Notes: a model not told the origin generated them from the sequence alone. DNA of 64,000 nt from CBDCYS01 sp965226185 (GCA_965226185.1 CBDDCT010000007.1:992001-1056000); one strand, 5' to 3'. Shown: positions 46,066 to 55,384, counted from the stretch's first letter. Numbers and translations: made by a program.

Positions 46066-48498
46066 TACCCCTCTGCTTGTGACTGTGAAAGGACGCCTAC
46101 GCACTCCGCTGGCGACCCGCTCTGGTTCGCCGCCCGCCGCGGGCAGCCGCCAAAGATCAGCATCCTCGAAAGTTACTTTCGAAAAATACAGCCACTTGCC
46201 GTCGGGAGACTCGAACATCTGGATGGCCCCCCCGGTTCGCGTGACCTGTTGCGGTTCACCGCCGGCGGGGGAGACTTTCCAGATGTCCCTCCTGCCGCCG
46301 CGACGCGACCCGAAGTAAACCCACTGCCCGTCGCTCGACCAAGAGGCGATGTTGGCCGCGGCTGGGTCCTGGGTGAGCCGCAACGGCAGGCCTCCGGCCG
46401 TATTGACGACGTAGACCTCGTATTGGCCGTCCGTCACGGCGTCGAATACGACGCGGCGGCTATCCGGGGACCAGCGAGGCGAGCCCGCGGGTCTCGCTTC
46501 ATCTACAAAGAGAGCCCTCAGGTTTGAACCGTCGGCGTCCGCGACCCAGATGCCCTTTGTCCCGGCGCGGCTCGTCTCGAACGCGATTTGGCGGCCGTCG
46601 GGGGAATACTGAGGATTGGCGTCATACAGGGTGGATGAAAGGATCTGGCGTTCCCTTCCTGTGGCTTGGCCGCCGCCAGCGAGTTCGATGCGCCAGATAT
46701 TCCGGTCAATGCTCCGTTGTTCGTACACGAGCCGGCGGCCGTCCGGAAACACCGACGCGCAAGAGGCGTTGGAGCCGAGCGTCTCCAATTGTCTGGGCGC
46801 ATCAGCCCCTGAAAGGGAAACCCTCCAGAGGCCTTGTGGGTCCACCGTTAACTGAGAGGCGAAGACGATCTCCGCACTGTCGGGTGTCCAGGTCGGGCAC
46901 ATTTCTTCGCCCGCGCGATCGATGCCCGCCAGTTGCGGCTCGCTGACGGGCGCTCCGTCAGATGAGAGCTCCACTGTGAATAAGCTCCCAGTCCCCAACA
47001 CCCCCCTCGCGAATGCCAGGACCCGACCGTCAGGCGAGAGCGAGGGACTGAAGTCGCCTCGGCCTTCGGAACCGGAAGTGATCGTTTCTGTCTGGCCGTT
47101 GTCGAGGGAAACCCGGACCAGCCGAGGCGCGTCGCCCGGTCTATTGTGGGAAACAATCAGTGCTTTTCCGCTAGGTTCCCACGTCAGACCGCTTCGGCGG
47201 CCGAAGGAAACTGGCCGGACTCCTTCGATCACCCGCGCCGGGCCGCCGACGGCAGGCATGACCGCGAGCACGGATGTCCCCGCCGAGGCCCTGCGCACGA
47301 AAGCGATCGAGGTCCCGTCCGGTGACCAAGCCGGCCCCCTCTCGTCCTCTGGGGTGTTCGTCAGTTGCACCGGGTCCGTCGCGTCGAGATCCAGCGCGTA
47401 AATGTCGGCGGAGCCGTCCCCTTCGGGGTCCCAGCAGAAAGCGACGCGATTTCCGTCTGGTGAAACCGCCGGGAATGTTTCACTGCCCGGATAGCTCGTC
47501 AATGGCCGGACTCGGAAAGGCTCGCTTGGAGCCGGCTCACTCGGCCGCAGGCCCAGATACGCAGCAATGAGAACAACGGCGCCTGCGGCCGCAAAACCCG
47601 CGTACTTCACAGACGACGTCTTCTTGGCCGCGGCTTGCGCGGGCGGCCTAACCGCCGAAGCCGATTCCCGCGACCGCTTAAGAGCGCGCAAGTCAACGAG
47701 CATTTCCTCGACGTGCTGGTAGCGCTCGTCGCGGTCTTTCGACAATGCCTTGCCGGCGATGCACTCCAGCTCCTTTGGAACGGCGGCACGAACCGCTGTC
47801 AGGGGCTCCGCCTGCTCGTTCAGAATGGAGTAAACGACGGCCTGCTCGTACTCGCCCCGGAACGGCTGTTGGCCGGCGATCATCTCGTACAACACAACGC
47901 CGAGCGCCCAGATATCCGCGCGGCGATCGATCTTTTCTCCCGACGCCTGCTCCGGCGCCATGTAGGACATCGTGCCGAGCGTCGTGCCTTCTTTCGTGAG
48001 TTGGGTGTTGGCGTTCGCCAGGTGGGCCAGCCCGAAATCCATCAACTTCACCTGGCGCTCATGGCCGGTTTTCTCCGGCACGACCATGATGTTGGCGCTC
48101 TTGACGTCGCGGTGGACGATGTCATGCTCGTGGGCCGCGGCCAGACCTCTCGCCGCCTGAATGGCAATGTCGAGCGCGTCGTCGATCTTGAGCGGGCCGC
48201 TCTCTATTTTCGCCGCGAGCGTCTCGCCCTCGACAAACTCCATCGCGATGAAGGGTTGTCCGTCGGCCTCATCCACTTCATAGATGGTGCAGACGTTGGG
48301 ATGGTTGAGCGCGGCGGCGGCTTGGGCCTCACGCTCGAAGCGAGCGCGCTGCTCTCCTTCGCCGATGGCCTCAAGGGGCAGGAACTTCAAAGCGACGGTG
48401 CGTTTGAGCTTGGTGTCCTCGGCCTTGTAGACGACACCCATGCCGCCTTTGCCGATCGGGGCGAGAATGCGCTAGTGGGAGAAGGTGCGGCCGATCAT
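46036..48498 (-). pseudogene. Ser/Thr protein kinase with PD40 propeller, broken by a nonsense codon and an IS derivative
   Basis: From ATG 48498 the frame reads MIGRTFSH, then TAG at 48472-48474 (Tyr in relatives), then RILAPIGKGGMGVVYKAEDT. The kinase domain is otherwise complete: VALKFLPLEA, IVHRDVKSANIMV, KLMDFGLAHLA, GTMSYMAPEQASGEKIDRRA. A membrane helix (YAGFAAAGAVVLIAAYLGL) leads to an extracytoplasmic PD40 propeller with repeated SPDGR/SPDSRR blades. After TVTSRGV (46071) the frame enters the inserted element and ends at 46036. An internal ATG at 48441 lies inside the glycine-rich loop, so a shorter product would lack part of the ATP site. Without the insert the gene would be 882 codons. 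Confidence 0.9.
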
Positions 48499-48587
48499 GA
48501 CGGATTCCTGAAGGCTTGATTGTAGCGCAAATCCTGCTTGATGTTCTACGAAGCTAATTCGGTGCGCGAGGTCCATTATCGCGCGTC

Positions 48588-48657
48588 GCCGCTTCGCGAC
48601 GATGGACCGGCAGGATTGCCGGCCGCTACGGGTTCTACTGGAAGTTCTCGACCAGCG
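48588..48657. repeat. 70-bp direct repeat, copy 2 (upstream of the interrupted kinase)
   Basis: It matches 45274-45343 with two differences. On the minus strand it still spells the kinase ending LVENFQ and stop, but it is joined to the 170-bp repeat instead of to a propeller. It is probably the 3' relic of a lost kinase paralogue. Together the two copies bracket the interrupted kinase gene. Confidence 0.75.
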
Positions 48658-48826
48658 TGGTCTTTTTTCGGGCCTCGTTGAATGCCCGCCACACATCGCT
48701 CTCCACGGAGACGAAGGGCCGGTTTGCTCCTGCGCCCCGTCCGGGGCTTACGCGGGATGGTATTCGCACCCAGGGTTCCGCTTCGCTCCACCCTGGGCTA
48801 CGATCCTGCGCCGCTTCGCGGCTCGA
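48657..48826. repeat. 170-bp dispersed repeat, copy 2
   Basis: It is highly similar to 40224-40393 from GTGGTCTTTTTTCGGGCCTC to GCGCCGCTTCGCGGCTC. A short GAAAGCGCTGGGCTC duplication follows it (48824-48856). Confidence 0.8.
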
Positions 48827-48973
48827 AAGCGCTGGGCTCGAAAGCGCTGGGCTCTTAGGGCGGGATCTGATAGCATGAGCAGAAGTTGGAGCGGTGCTGG
48901 CCTCCGCTGTTCCAATGGGCATCGAACTCTGGGCGTTCGCACGAGGCTTGGGGGGCCATTCAAGCGAGAGGTT

Positions 48974-50395
48974 ATGGGGTCCAGTTCGTTAACCCTTACA
49001 ACAGAGCGCCAACAGCAGTGCTTCGAATCCATCCAGCGGCGCAAGCTGCCAAAGTTTTTCAAGAATTTGTTCGGAAGTTCCGAGCACGCAGTTGACTTCC
49101 TTCAGGCTTTTGCCAGGTATCGACTCCAACGGCCGGAGGACCCCTGGAGCCGCGACAAAGTCCTTCCGCGGATTCGGCAGCAGGCGCAGCGAATGAGTGC
49201 GCGGCGCTTCACGGACTTCGTGCAATGCGGACTCGCGCGGTGGCGCGCGGGATCGGCGGACCCCACTGTGTTGATTCTTCCACTCAGCTCATCGTCTGGA
49301 GATATTTCGAATGCAGTTCGGGTCTACAACCTGATTCTGGGTACCTCATTTTCACATGCTCCCGTGATAGGCACCTTCATGGAGGAATCGCTGATTCTTT
49401 TGGCGATGCTGATCGTGAGGCAGACCGACCTGCACAGCTGGCCACTGCTCGTTGAGGGCGTTCGCGAAGGGAGAGAGGCCGCCTGCGAGGCTTTCAGGAA
49501 AATGCTTGGCCTCTGGTTTTTTGTTGGAATTGCGCCGAAGTTCGTGGCTGTTTCCTCGTACGACTTTAGCTGGGCCGATGGCGATATGGGTGCGAAGAGG
49601 ATGACAGACAAGCTCATTGTGTTCACGGATGATCCCCGTCATCCCCGGGAGAATCGGATTCCAGCGCCGGACGACTGTGTTTCGGTCTGCAATCGCCTTT
49701 ACCGGGAGAGTCAACGCCGAATTGAACCCCGGAAGGAAGCGCTGCTCGACTTGGTATCGTGGTTCCAGGCCCGTCAAGAGGACTTTCGGGGTCTGGCTGC
49801 TGGTATGTGGCAAGACATTGAATCGGATGCCAAGTATGGATTGCGGCCGAACGGAAGAGATGTGCTGCGGATAGACGTTAAGGCGCTGCGCGACAATGGA
49901 TACCGTTCCGTGCAGTTTTTCCCGCAGCCGGATTATCCTAAGGTTCGTGCCCGCCTGTGGATTGAAATGCAGGACTTGGGTGTCAGAATTTTCGTGGACC
50001 AAATGCTGGAACCCAACGCCGCCTTGATCACGCACAAGAGCCTGGAATCGCAAGGTTTCCAGCCGACACTCGCGGCAATTCAGGAGTTCATTGCCTTGCA
50101 TGGCTTTTGGAGCATAACCACGGGCCTGAGCTTTCATGGTTCGGGTGGACGATCAGGAGGTGGAGGATATGGATTCGACAGAAAGTTCCTGGTGCGCCCA
50201 CACTTCCGATCTCTCCCGGCGGGCTTTCATCCCACCGAGCGGGCTCTGAGGAGATCCGTTAAGACGTTTGGGTATATGCCGCCGCCGGGAAAGACCTTCG
50301 TCAAGAGCGATTTTGAAGAGGAAGAGGAAGCGGGCAAAACAGTTGGCCGTCCCGTGCTGACATACCGCGACGAGGACCTGGGATATACACAGTGA
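48974..50395 (+). CDS. Large protein of unknown function
   Basis: From ATG 48974 (AGAGG three to seven bases upstream) the product is 473 residues; ATG 48875 would add 33 residues that do not look like protein. No family is recognised. Visible parts are an N-terminal helical region (RQQQCFESIQRRKLPKFFKN), a hydrophobic stretch that is probably a buried core (LILLAMLIVRQTD, MLGLWFFVGIAPKFVAVSSY), RVRARLWIEMQDLGVRIFVD, a glycine/serine loop FHGSGGRSGGGGYGF near residue 395 and an acidic tail KSDFEEEEEAGK. No signal peptide is seen. It is a single gene in a repeat-rich accessory stretch, with codon use more AT-tolerant than its neighbours, which suggests acquisition. Confidence 0.6.
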   Translation: MGSSSLTLTTERQQQCFESIQRRKLPKFFKNLFGSSEHAVDFLQAFARYRLQRPEDPWSRDKVLPRIRQQAQRMSARRFTDFVQCGLARWRAGSADPTVLILPLSSSSGDISNAVRVYNLILGTSFSHAPVIGTFMEESLILLAMLIVRQTDLHSWPLLVEGVREGREAACEAFRKMLGLWFFVGIAPKFVAVSSYDFSWADGDMGAKRMTDKLIVFTDDPRHPRENRIPAPDDCVSVCNRLYRESQRRIEPRKEALLDLVSWFQARQEDFRGLAAGMWQDIESDAKYGLRPNGRDVLRIDVKALRDNGYRSVQFFPQPDYPKVRARLWIEMQDLGVRIFVDQMLEPNAALITHKSLESQGFQPTLAAIQEFIALHGFWSITTGLSFHGSGGRSGGGGYGFDRKFLVRPHFRSLPAGFHPTERALRRSVKTFGYMPPPGKTFVKSDFEEEEEAGKTVGRPVLTYRDEDLGYTQ

Positions 50396-50501
50396 ATCTT
50401 TGGGCGGTGGCCCTGGGACAGCAAGGGCGATCGTACGTGTACGCGCGGACTGTCGCGGGCGCACCTGAAGACTGGGCAGGGTCTATTCCAGGCGGGTCCG
50501 A

Positions 50502-50906
50502 TCAGGGGGCTTCGCACGCACCGCTTTCACACCTCTTAGCCAGCTTATAGCGATACTTCGCGATCCAGCCATAGCCGGAGCGAGAGATCCACTTTAGGAC
50601 CGGGACACGATACAGCCAAGCCACGAGTTTCCAACCGCTCAGGCGGCGCGCGATCTGGTACACCGCGTCAGCACCCACGTCGATTGAACCGTTGGGGTTG
50701 ACCAGCCGCATGCCGGAGTTGAAATCGCCCCCGGCCAGCTTGGGAAACCGCTGCAGAAGTCCCTGGGACTGGCGCGGAACGTATTCGAAAACGCCAGCCG
50801 TGTCTCGCCGCTTCATCCTCCCGACCTGCTTCAGGCAGAACGGACACTCTCCATCGTAGACGACGACGGAGCGGGCTGGTTTTCCGCTGGTTTGCACCGC
50901 GGGCAT
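50502..50906 (-). CDS. DCC-family thiol-disulfide oxidoreductase-like protein (DUF393)
   Basis: From ATG 50906 the product is 134 residues. It has the family motif VVVYDGECPFCLKQV near the N-terminus (DxxCxxC), SGMRLVNPNGSIDVGADAVY and a C-terminal amphipathic part LYRVPVLKWISRSGYGWIAK. Members are small thioredoxin-like proteins of unclear role. An ATG at 50984 would add 26 residues without conserved features. Confidence 0.88.
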   Translation of the reverse strand: MPAVQTSGKPARSVVVYDGECPFCLKQVGRMKRRDTAGVFEYVPRQSQGLLQRFPKLAGGDFNSGMRLVNPNGSIDVGADAVYQIARRLSGWKLVAWLYRVPVLKWISRSGYGWIAKYRYKLAKRCESGACEAP

Positions 50907-51188
50907 CGCTTTTAGTGTAGCGCTTCGGTAGGGGGCGGCATTGCTCGCTCTGGCCTGCTGGGTGCCGACCGCGGCTGATCGCAAGGCTCAGGTTTTGGAA
51001 CAGCTCTCTACACACGCTTCGCGGAGCGGGAATCGCTTGGCGGAACACAAGGCCTTGTGCTGTTGTGCCGGCCATTCCGACGCTAGCCCCAATGCACATC
51101 ACTTAAGGAATTCGGCGCCTGGTTGCTTGCCCTAGTGCATTGTATTTTTTTGGGTGAAAACCGGCCCTGTCATCGGGGTCATGCCGCG

Positions 51189-51293
51189 TGTTTTCCTCCG
51201 CCCCTTCAGGGCTTTTCGGTCGATGGGTCTCTCACCCAGGGTTCCGCTTCGCTCCACCCATGGGCTACGATCCTGCGCCGCTTCGCGGCTCAA
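51189..51293. repeat. Dispersed repeat, partial copy 3
   Basis: CACCCAGGGTTCCGCTTCGC followed by TCCACCC and the GCGCCGCTTCGCGGCTC hairpin match the right halves of 40224-40393 and 48657-48826. The left half has diverged. Confidence 0.7.
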
Positions 51294-51321
51294 AAAGTCT
51301 TAAGTGACGTGTATTGACGCT

Positions 51322-51501
51322 AGCCCACATTTCTCACCACCTGACGGTCGAAGCACGTGATAGGCCCGCCATTACTTCGTTGCAATTGCTCGCCGTGCTC
51401 ACCGTACTGTCAAGTACGCCTCCGCTCGTCAAGCGGCGCGCGCCTCGTACTGACGGGCCTCTCACGCACTTCGCCTCGCCACGTGGTGAGAAAAGCGGGC
51501 T
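51322..51501. mobile_element. Putative 180-bp miniature inverted-repeat element
   Basis: The ends are 19-bp inverted repeats with 17 matches: AGCCCACATTTCTCACCAC at 51322-51340 and, inverted, AGCCCGCTTTTCTCACCAC at 51483-51501. The interior is non-coding and contains further small palindromes. No clear target duplication was found. It occupies the 650-base spacer between the DCC and DUF2071 genes together with the partial dispersed repeat. Confidence 0.6.
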
Positions 51502-51553
51502 GGGACAAACCGCGCGGGGACGCGGGCTTCGCCGCAAACGCCCGCGGATCAGC

Positions 51554-52264
51554 CTACCGCAAGCGTCGTCCCCGGTAGACGGTCACCGGTGACCCTTCGG
51601 CCAGAAACGCCGAGCTGGGCCGGCGCGAAAGCGGCTCAACGAACTCCGGCCCGTACAGATCGGCGGCCCAGACGTCTACGCTGGTGTCGGTGGTTTGCCA
51701 GATCCGCCAAGGCACGTGTTCGACGCGGTATTCAAGGGAGCTTCCGTCTGCTTGCGCCGTGTAGCCCCAGTAGTGCTCGGTGATGAACTCCTCCTCGGAA
51801 CCTGGCTCGGCAGGCAAGGGCTCGCCGCCGCGCAGAACCCCGAGGTGATTCGACTTGCCGTTGAAATGCCAGGAGTAGCGGAACTCGTCTCCCGCGACGT
51901 GGTGGCGCATCGGCAACGAAACGTAGTTCTCGTTATAGAGCGTTCGGGCCACCCAGGCGATCGCCCAGCGAGGAACGATTTCCTTGATGAACACGACCCC
52001 CCGCCGCCACTCCTCCCCGGCCTTGTGGCGCACGTAGAAGCGAAGGTTGACCTCCTCGAAGTTGCGGTGGAACGGGATCGGAATCCCTTTTACTCGAGTC
52101 CTGAGAAACAGAAAGCCAACGAGGCTCACATAGGTTTTGCCATTCCAGAAGTCGATCTCGACGCCGGCAGGGACATGGGGGTGCAGGATGGCCGCATCGA
52201 CTTCGTAGTTCAACATCACAAGCCAGCGCCACTCGGCTCTGAGGAAGGGGGCAGGATCAGGCAT
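51554..52264 (-). CDS. DUF2071 (YqjF-like) protein
   Basis: The 236-residue protein has the family features: FLRAEWRWLVMLNYEVDAAI at the start, PHVPAGVEIDFWNGKTYVSL, FEEVNLRFYVRHKAGEEWRR and GVVFIKEIVPRW in the middle, and EFITEHYWGYTAQADGSSLE. Members are soluble, about 230-250 residues, and of unknown biochemical function; some respond to aromatic compounds. The start ATG 52264 has no strong ribosome site. Confidence 0.9.
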   Translation of the reverse strand: MPDPAPFLRAEWRWLVMLNYEVDAAILHPHVPAGVEIDFWNGKTYVSLVGFLFLRTRVKGIPIPFHRNFEEVNLRFYVRHKAGEEWRRGVVFIKEIVPRWAIAWVARTLYNENYVSLPMRHHVAGDEFRYSWHFNGKSNHLGVLRGGEPLPAEPGSEEEFITEHYWGYTAQADGSSLEYRVEHVPWRIWQTTDTSVDVWAADLYGPEFVEPLSRRPSSAFLAEGSPVTVYRGRRLR

Positions 52265-52710
52265 GTGCTAGGGTGTGGCGCGATCACTATACAGGGACTC
52301 GAGGTTCGCCTCGCAGACGCCAAATCGGGTCCGATTTTACCGTGATTCAGATAGATGGCGAGTCACCAGTTATCCGCCGGCGACACTCCTGCCTGAAAAG
52401 ATTTTAGCGCAGGCAGGCGGCAAAAGGAGGCCGCCTACCCATGCATCAACCGACTCATCGACGTACACGTCACAGGAGGAAATCCCCGACCTTACCCGAA
52501 CTAGGTTCGACATCGCTTCCGAAACCCAGACCAAGAAGCTCGAACGAGGGTGGGCGAAGTACCGCAAGCAGCAGGGGCTTGACCTCTACGGCAAGAACGG
52601 GTCAGCGAAACCGGCGGAATTGGGGTATCATCATCACTGACCGACCGAGTGGCGCGTACCAACGAGAAAATTTTACCGCTGACTGATAGCGGAACGGAAG
52701 GCGATACATC
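52265..52710. other. Intergenic region, possible decayed small gene
   Basis: A plus-strand frame at about 52455-52640 reads SQEEIPDLTRTRFDIASETQ and TKKLERGWAKYRKQQGLDLY, which looks faintly like a small antitoxin tail, but it has no start, ribosome site or toxin neighbour. Nothing else is callable before the sulfatase ATG. Confidence 0.35.
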
Positions 52711-54114
52711 ATGACTCGACGTGACTGCCTCAAACTCCTCGGTGCAACCCCCCTCGCCGCGCGCGCCGCCGAGCGGCACCCCAATTTCATCTTCATCTTC
52801 TGCGACGACCTGGGCTGGGGTGATCTGCCGGCCTACGGCCACCGGAACGTCGACGCTCACGGCGGCTGGATCGTTCGCGGCACCCTCAAAACCCCCCATC
52901 TCGACCGCATGGCCGAGGAAGGTACCCTGTTTACCCAATTCTATGTCGCCTCCGGCGTGTGCTCGCCCAGCCGCGCGGCCATCATGACCGGCAAATTCCC
53001 CGGCGAAGTGGGCATCCATGACTACCTGGCCAACGAGGAACTCAACAAGCGACGAGGCTGCGTCAACTACCTGGACCCCAAGATCCCCACGGTAACTCGT
53101 CTGCTCCAGGACGCCGGCTATGCCACGGCTCACTTCGGCAAATGGCACCTGGGTGGAGGCACGGGCGCGCCGCCGCCTCAGGAGTACGGCATCGACGTTT
53201 ACAAGGACTGTCGCTCCGGCCCCGGCGGCCGAGTGACTTCAAGCGCACAAATCGCCGACGCCACGATCGACTTCATGGAACAGCACGAGGACCAGCCGTT
53301 CTACATCAACGCTTGGCTGTACGATCCTCACTCGCCGCTCCGTCCGACCGACGAGATGCTGGCGGAATACAAGGATCTCACGCCGCGCTGGGGCGAACAC
53401 TACGGAGCGCTCCAGGTCTGGTACGCCGTGTTGAGCTATATCGACAAGCAGGTGGGCCGCATCCTCGACCGTCTCGACGACCTGGGCCTCGGCGAAAATA
53501 CAATCGTGGTTTTTTCGAGCGACAACGGACCCGAATCCGGCCTTATCCCGTTCGTCTCGCACTACGGTAACGCCTCGTCGTCCGGACCGTTCCGCGGCCT
53601 CAAACGAAGTCTTTATGAAGGCGGCATCCGCGAGCCCTTCATCGTTCGCTGGAAAGGTCATACGCCGGCGAACCGCGTGGACCGCGACACCGTCTTCGGG
53701 GGAGCCGACTGGCTGCCGTCCGTCTGCAAGCTTGCCGGCATCGCGCCTCCGAAGAACATTCAGGGCGAAGACCTCTCGACCTCGTTCCGCGGTGAGTCTG
53801 TTGCCAGGACCAGACCTCTGATGTGGGAGAACCGCTTCCCCGTCTACGGACACGTTCTCGACAAGAGCCCGATTCTCGCGATCCGCGACGGGCGCTGGAA
53901 GCTCCTGATCAACCCCGACCGCAGCCGCGTGGAACTCTACGATATCCCCGCTGACCCGACCGAGATGAACAATCTCGCGGCACAGAAGCCGGAAGTCGTC
54001 GAGAAGCTTTCCGAGCAAGTACTGGCTTGGCAAAAAACCCTGCCGCCGGGCCCGATCGACCCAACTGCCGGCAAAGCCGACTACGTTTGGCCCGGCGCCC
54101 CAAACGAACGTTGA
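52711..54114 (+). CDS. Sulfatase (formylglycine-type, Cys) with a twin-arginine-like start
   Basis: The 467-residue protein begins MTRRDCLKLLGATPLAARAA, a short Tat-like leader. The fold marks are FIFIFCDDLGWGDLPAYG (metal-binding Asp pair), ASGVCSPSRAAIMTGKFPGE with the CxPSR sequence whose Cys becomes formylglycine, AHFGKWHLGGG, and VVFSSDNGPESG with the second metal site. It would hydrolyse sulfate esters, probably of marine or plant-derived glycans. The FGE-fold gene at 16.4 kb lacks the catalytic cysteines, so maturation needs another FGE or an anaerobic SME. No operon partner. Confidence 0.95.
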   Translation: MTRRDCLKLLGATPLAARAAERHPNFIFIFCDDLGWGDLPAYGHRNVDAHGGWIVRGTLKTPHLDRMAEEGTLFTQFYVASGVCSPSRAAIMTGKFPGEVGIHDYLANEELNKRRGCVNYLDPKIPTVTRLLQDAGYATAHFGKWHLGGGTGAPPPQEYGIDVYKDCRSGPGGRVTSSAQIADATIDFMEQHEDQPFYINAWLYDPHSPLRPTDEMLAEYKDLTPRWGEHYGALQVWYAVLSYIDKQVGRILDRLDDLGLGENTIVVFSSDNGPESGLIPFVSHYGNASSSGPFRGLKRSLYEGGIREPFIVRWKGHTPANRVDRDTVFGGADWLPSVCKLAGIAPPKNIQGEDLSTSFRGESVARTRPLMWENRFPVYGHVLDKSPILAIRDGRWKLLINPDRSRVELYDIPADPTEMNNLAAQKPEVVEKLSEQVLAWQKTLPPGPIDPTAGKADYVWPGAPNER

Positions 54115-54511
54115 ACGACTTGGCGCCCCAGTCGGCGTTTCATGTTATGCGCTTCAGTGATGCTGGCGAGAAGCATCTTGCGGCCTGTTCCCATTGGCGC
54201 TGGACGCCTTCTGGTTCAGTTGGACCGATCAAATCGGGACACGAGAGGGCCGAAATCCGCGATGCCGATGGCCGGTTTAGACGGCTCCTCGTCAGCGTGG
54301 GTCTCTGCGAGCAAGAATTTGTCTCGGTCGGCGGCGACACCGTGGAGACGCGGCCAGGCCCACCATTGCGGCACTTTTCTTGAGAAACCGCCGTCTACTC
54401 GGTTGCTTGTCGCGCATACGCGCTCCTCAAGACTGGTCTCGGGAGCGTATCAGCCCATTCCCACCCATCAACTATTCCGCGTGGATCGCAGTCCGTTACG
54501 GGCGGCGGTCC
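54115..54511. other. Intergenic region with a minus-strand protein remnant
   Basis: On the minus strand, from about 54450 to the TGA at 54216-54218, a frame without a start codon reads VPQWWAWPRLHGVAADRDKF, then LLAETHADEEPSKPAIGIAD and FGPLVSRFDRSN. It looks like the C-terminal 70-80 residues of a lost protein that I cannot name. No promoter or repeat is evident. Confidence 0.35.
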
Positions 54512-55384
54512 TTATCCGCCGAGCGGCAGCACGAACTTCCACCCTTCATGAAGCCGCTGTTGCAGCCGGCTGCGAGCGTCGGCACATCCGCAGATGACAG
54601 CGGTCTGTGCCTTGCACGCTTCGAGAACCGTCTTATAGGCAGCATCGACTTCGGGATGGTTCTTCTCGGTAGGCGCTGGCCCAAGACCGAGATCGATGCT
54701 CATGTCGCCTGGCACGACCATGATCGCGCTGACCGGAGCTTCGAGGATCTCTGTGATGTTCTTTACAGCTTCGCCTGATTCGATCAAAACCACCGCGAAA
54801 AGCTCCCCGTCAGGATTGAGGGGCCACACGTCGGCCCTGCGGTGATATTCCGCGGCGTCCGCCACGCCCCAAAGACGCACCGCTCTCGCCGGCCCCCACC
54901 CCCGCTCGCCGCGTGGCTCGGGCTGCGCCGAATCCCGCATTGGGGGGTAGCGCATGGCGCGCACCAGCCTGACAGCTTCTTCTTTGGTGTCAACGTGCGG
55001 TAGCACGATGCCGAAGCCGCCCAGATCCAACACCTGCTTGACGGCCCACCTGAAGTCCTCGTCGCCATCTTGCGGAATACGCACGATCGGCGTCAGCTTC
55101 AGCCGGCCGGTGGCATCGCGGTCCTGAGCCATCTCGGCCAGGATCGATTCCAGCCGCACGCCCGAGAACGGCGAGTGCTCCATGTCGATGAAGCGCCACT
55201 CCCGGTCGGCGACCGCAGGCCGTCCGTTTTCAAGTGCCTCGATGACTTTGTTTAGCCGGGTTCGCTCCTGCGCGCGACCCGGCTGCGGTGTGGTCAGCGC
55301 CCCAAAGCCGAGGACAAATCCGACGGTCAGAGTGAGACGTGGCCAGGTTGTCATCGAAGCACATGTCGAGTGTGTTTTTCTCAT
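54512..55384 (-). CDS. HpcH/HpaI aldolase-family protein with a signal peptide
   Basis: The 290-residue product starts behind AGGAGAT. A leader (LTLTVGFVLGFGALTTPQPG) is followed by an HpcH/HpaI (2,4-dihydroxyhept-2-ene-1,7-dioate aldolase) barrel: REWRFIDMEHSPFSG, VKQVLDLGGFGIVLPHVDTK, FAVVLIESGEAVKNITEILE and IMVVPGDMSIDLGLG, with the metal-binding Glu and Asp. Cytoplasmic members cleave 4-hydroxy-2-oxo acids. An exported copy is odd and parallels the exported RraA-like lyase at 39.4 kb. It lies 59 bases downstream of the mutarotase-like gene and is probably cotranscribed. Confidence 0.85.
   Translation of the reverse strand: MRKTHSTCASMTTWPRLTLTVGFVLGFGALTTPQPGRAQERTRLNKVIEALENGRPAVADREWRFIDMEHSPFSGVRLESILAEMAQDRDATGRLKLTPIVRIPQDGDEDFRWAVKQVLDLGGFGIVLPHVDTKEEAVRLVRAMRYPPMRDSAQPEPRGERGWGPARAVRLWGVADAAEYHRRADVWPLNPDGELFAVVLIESGEAVKNITEILEAPVSAIMVVPGDMSIDLGLGPAPTEKNHPEVDAAYKTVLEACKAQTAVICGCADARSRLQQRLHEGWKFVLPLGG

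Noticed and set aside
47635..48519. Plus-strand frame of 294 codons opposite the interrupted kinase
   Set aside because: It is the antisense of the kinase domain; equivalent shadows appear opposite the intact kinase at 59054-59725.
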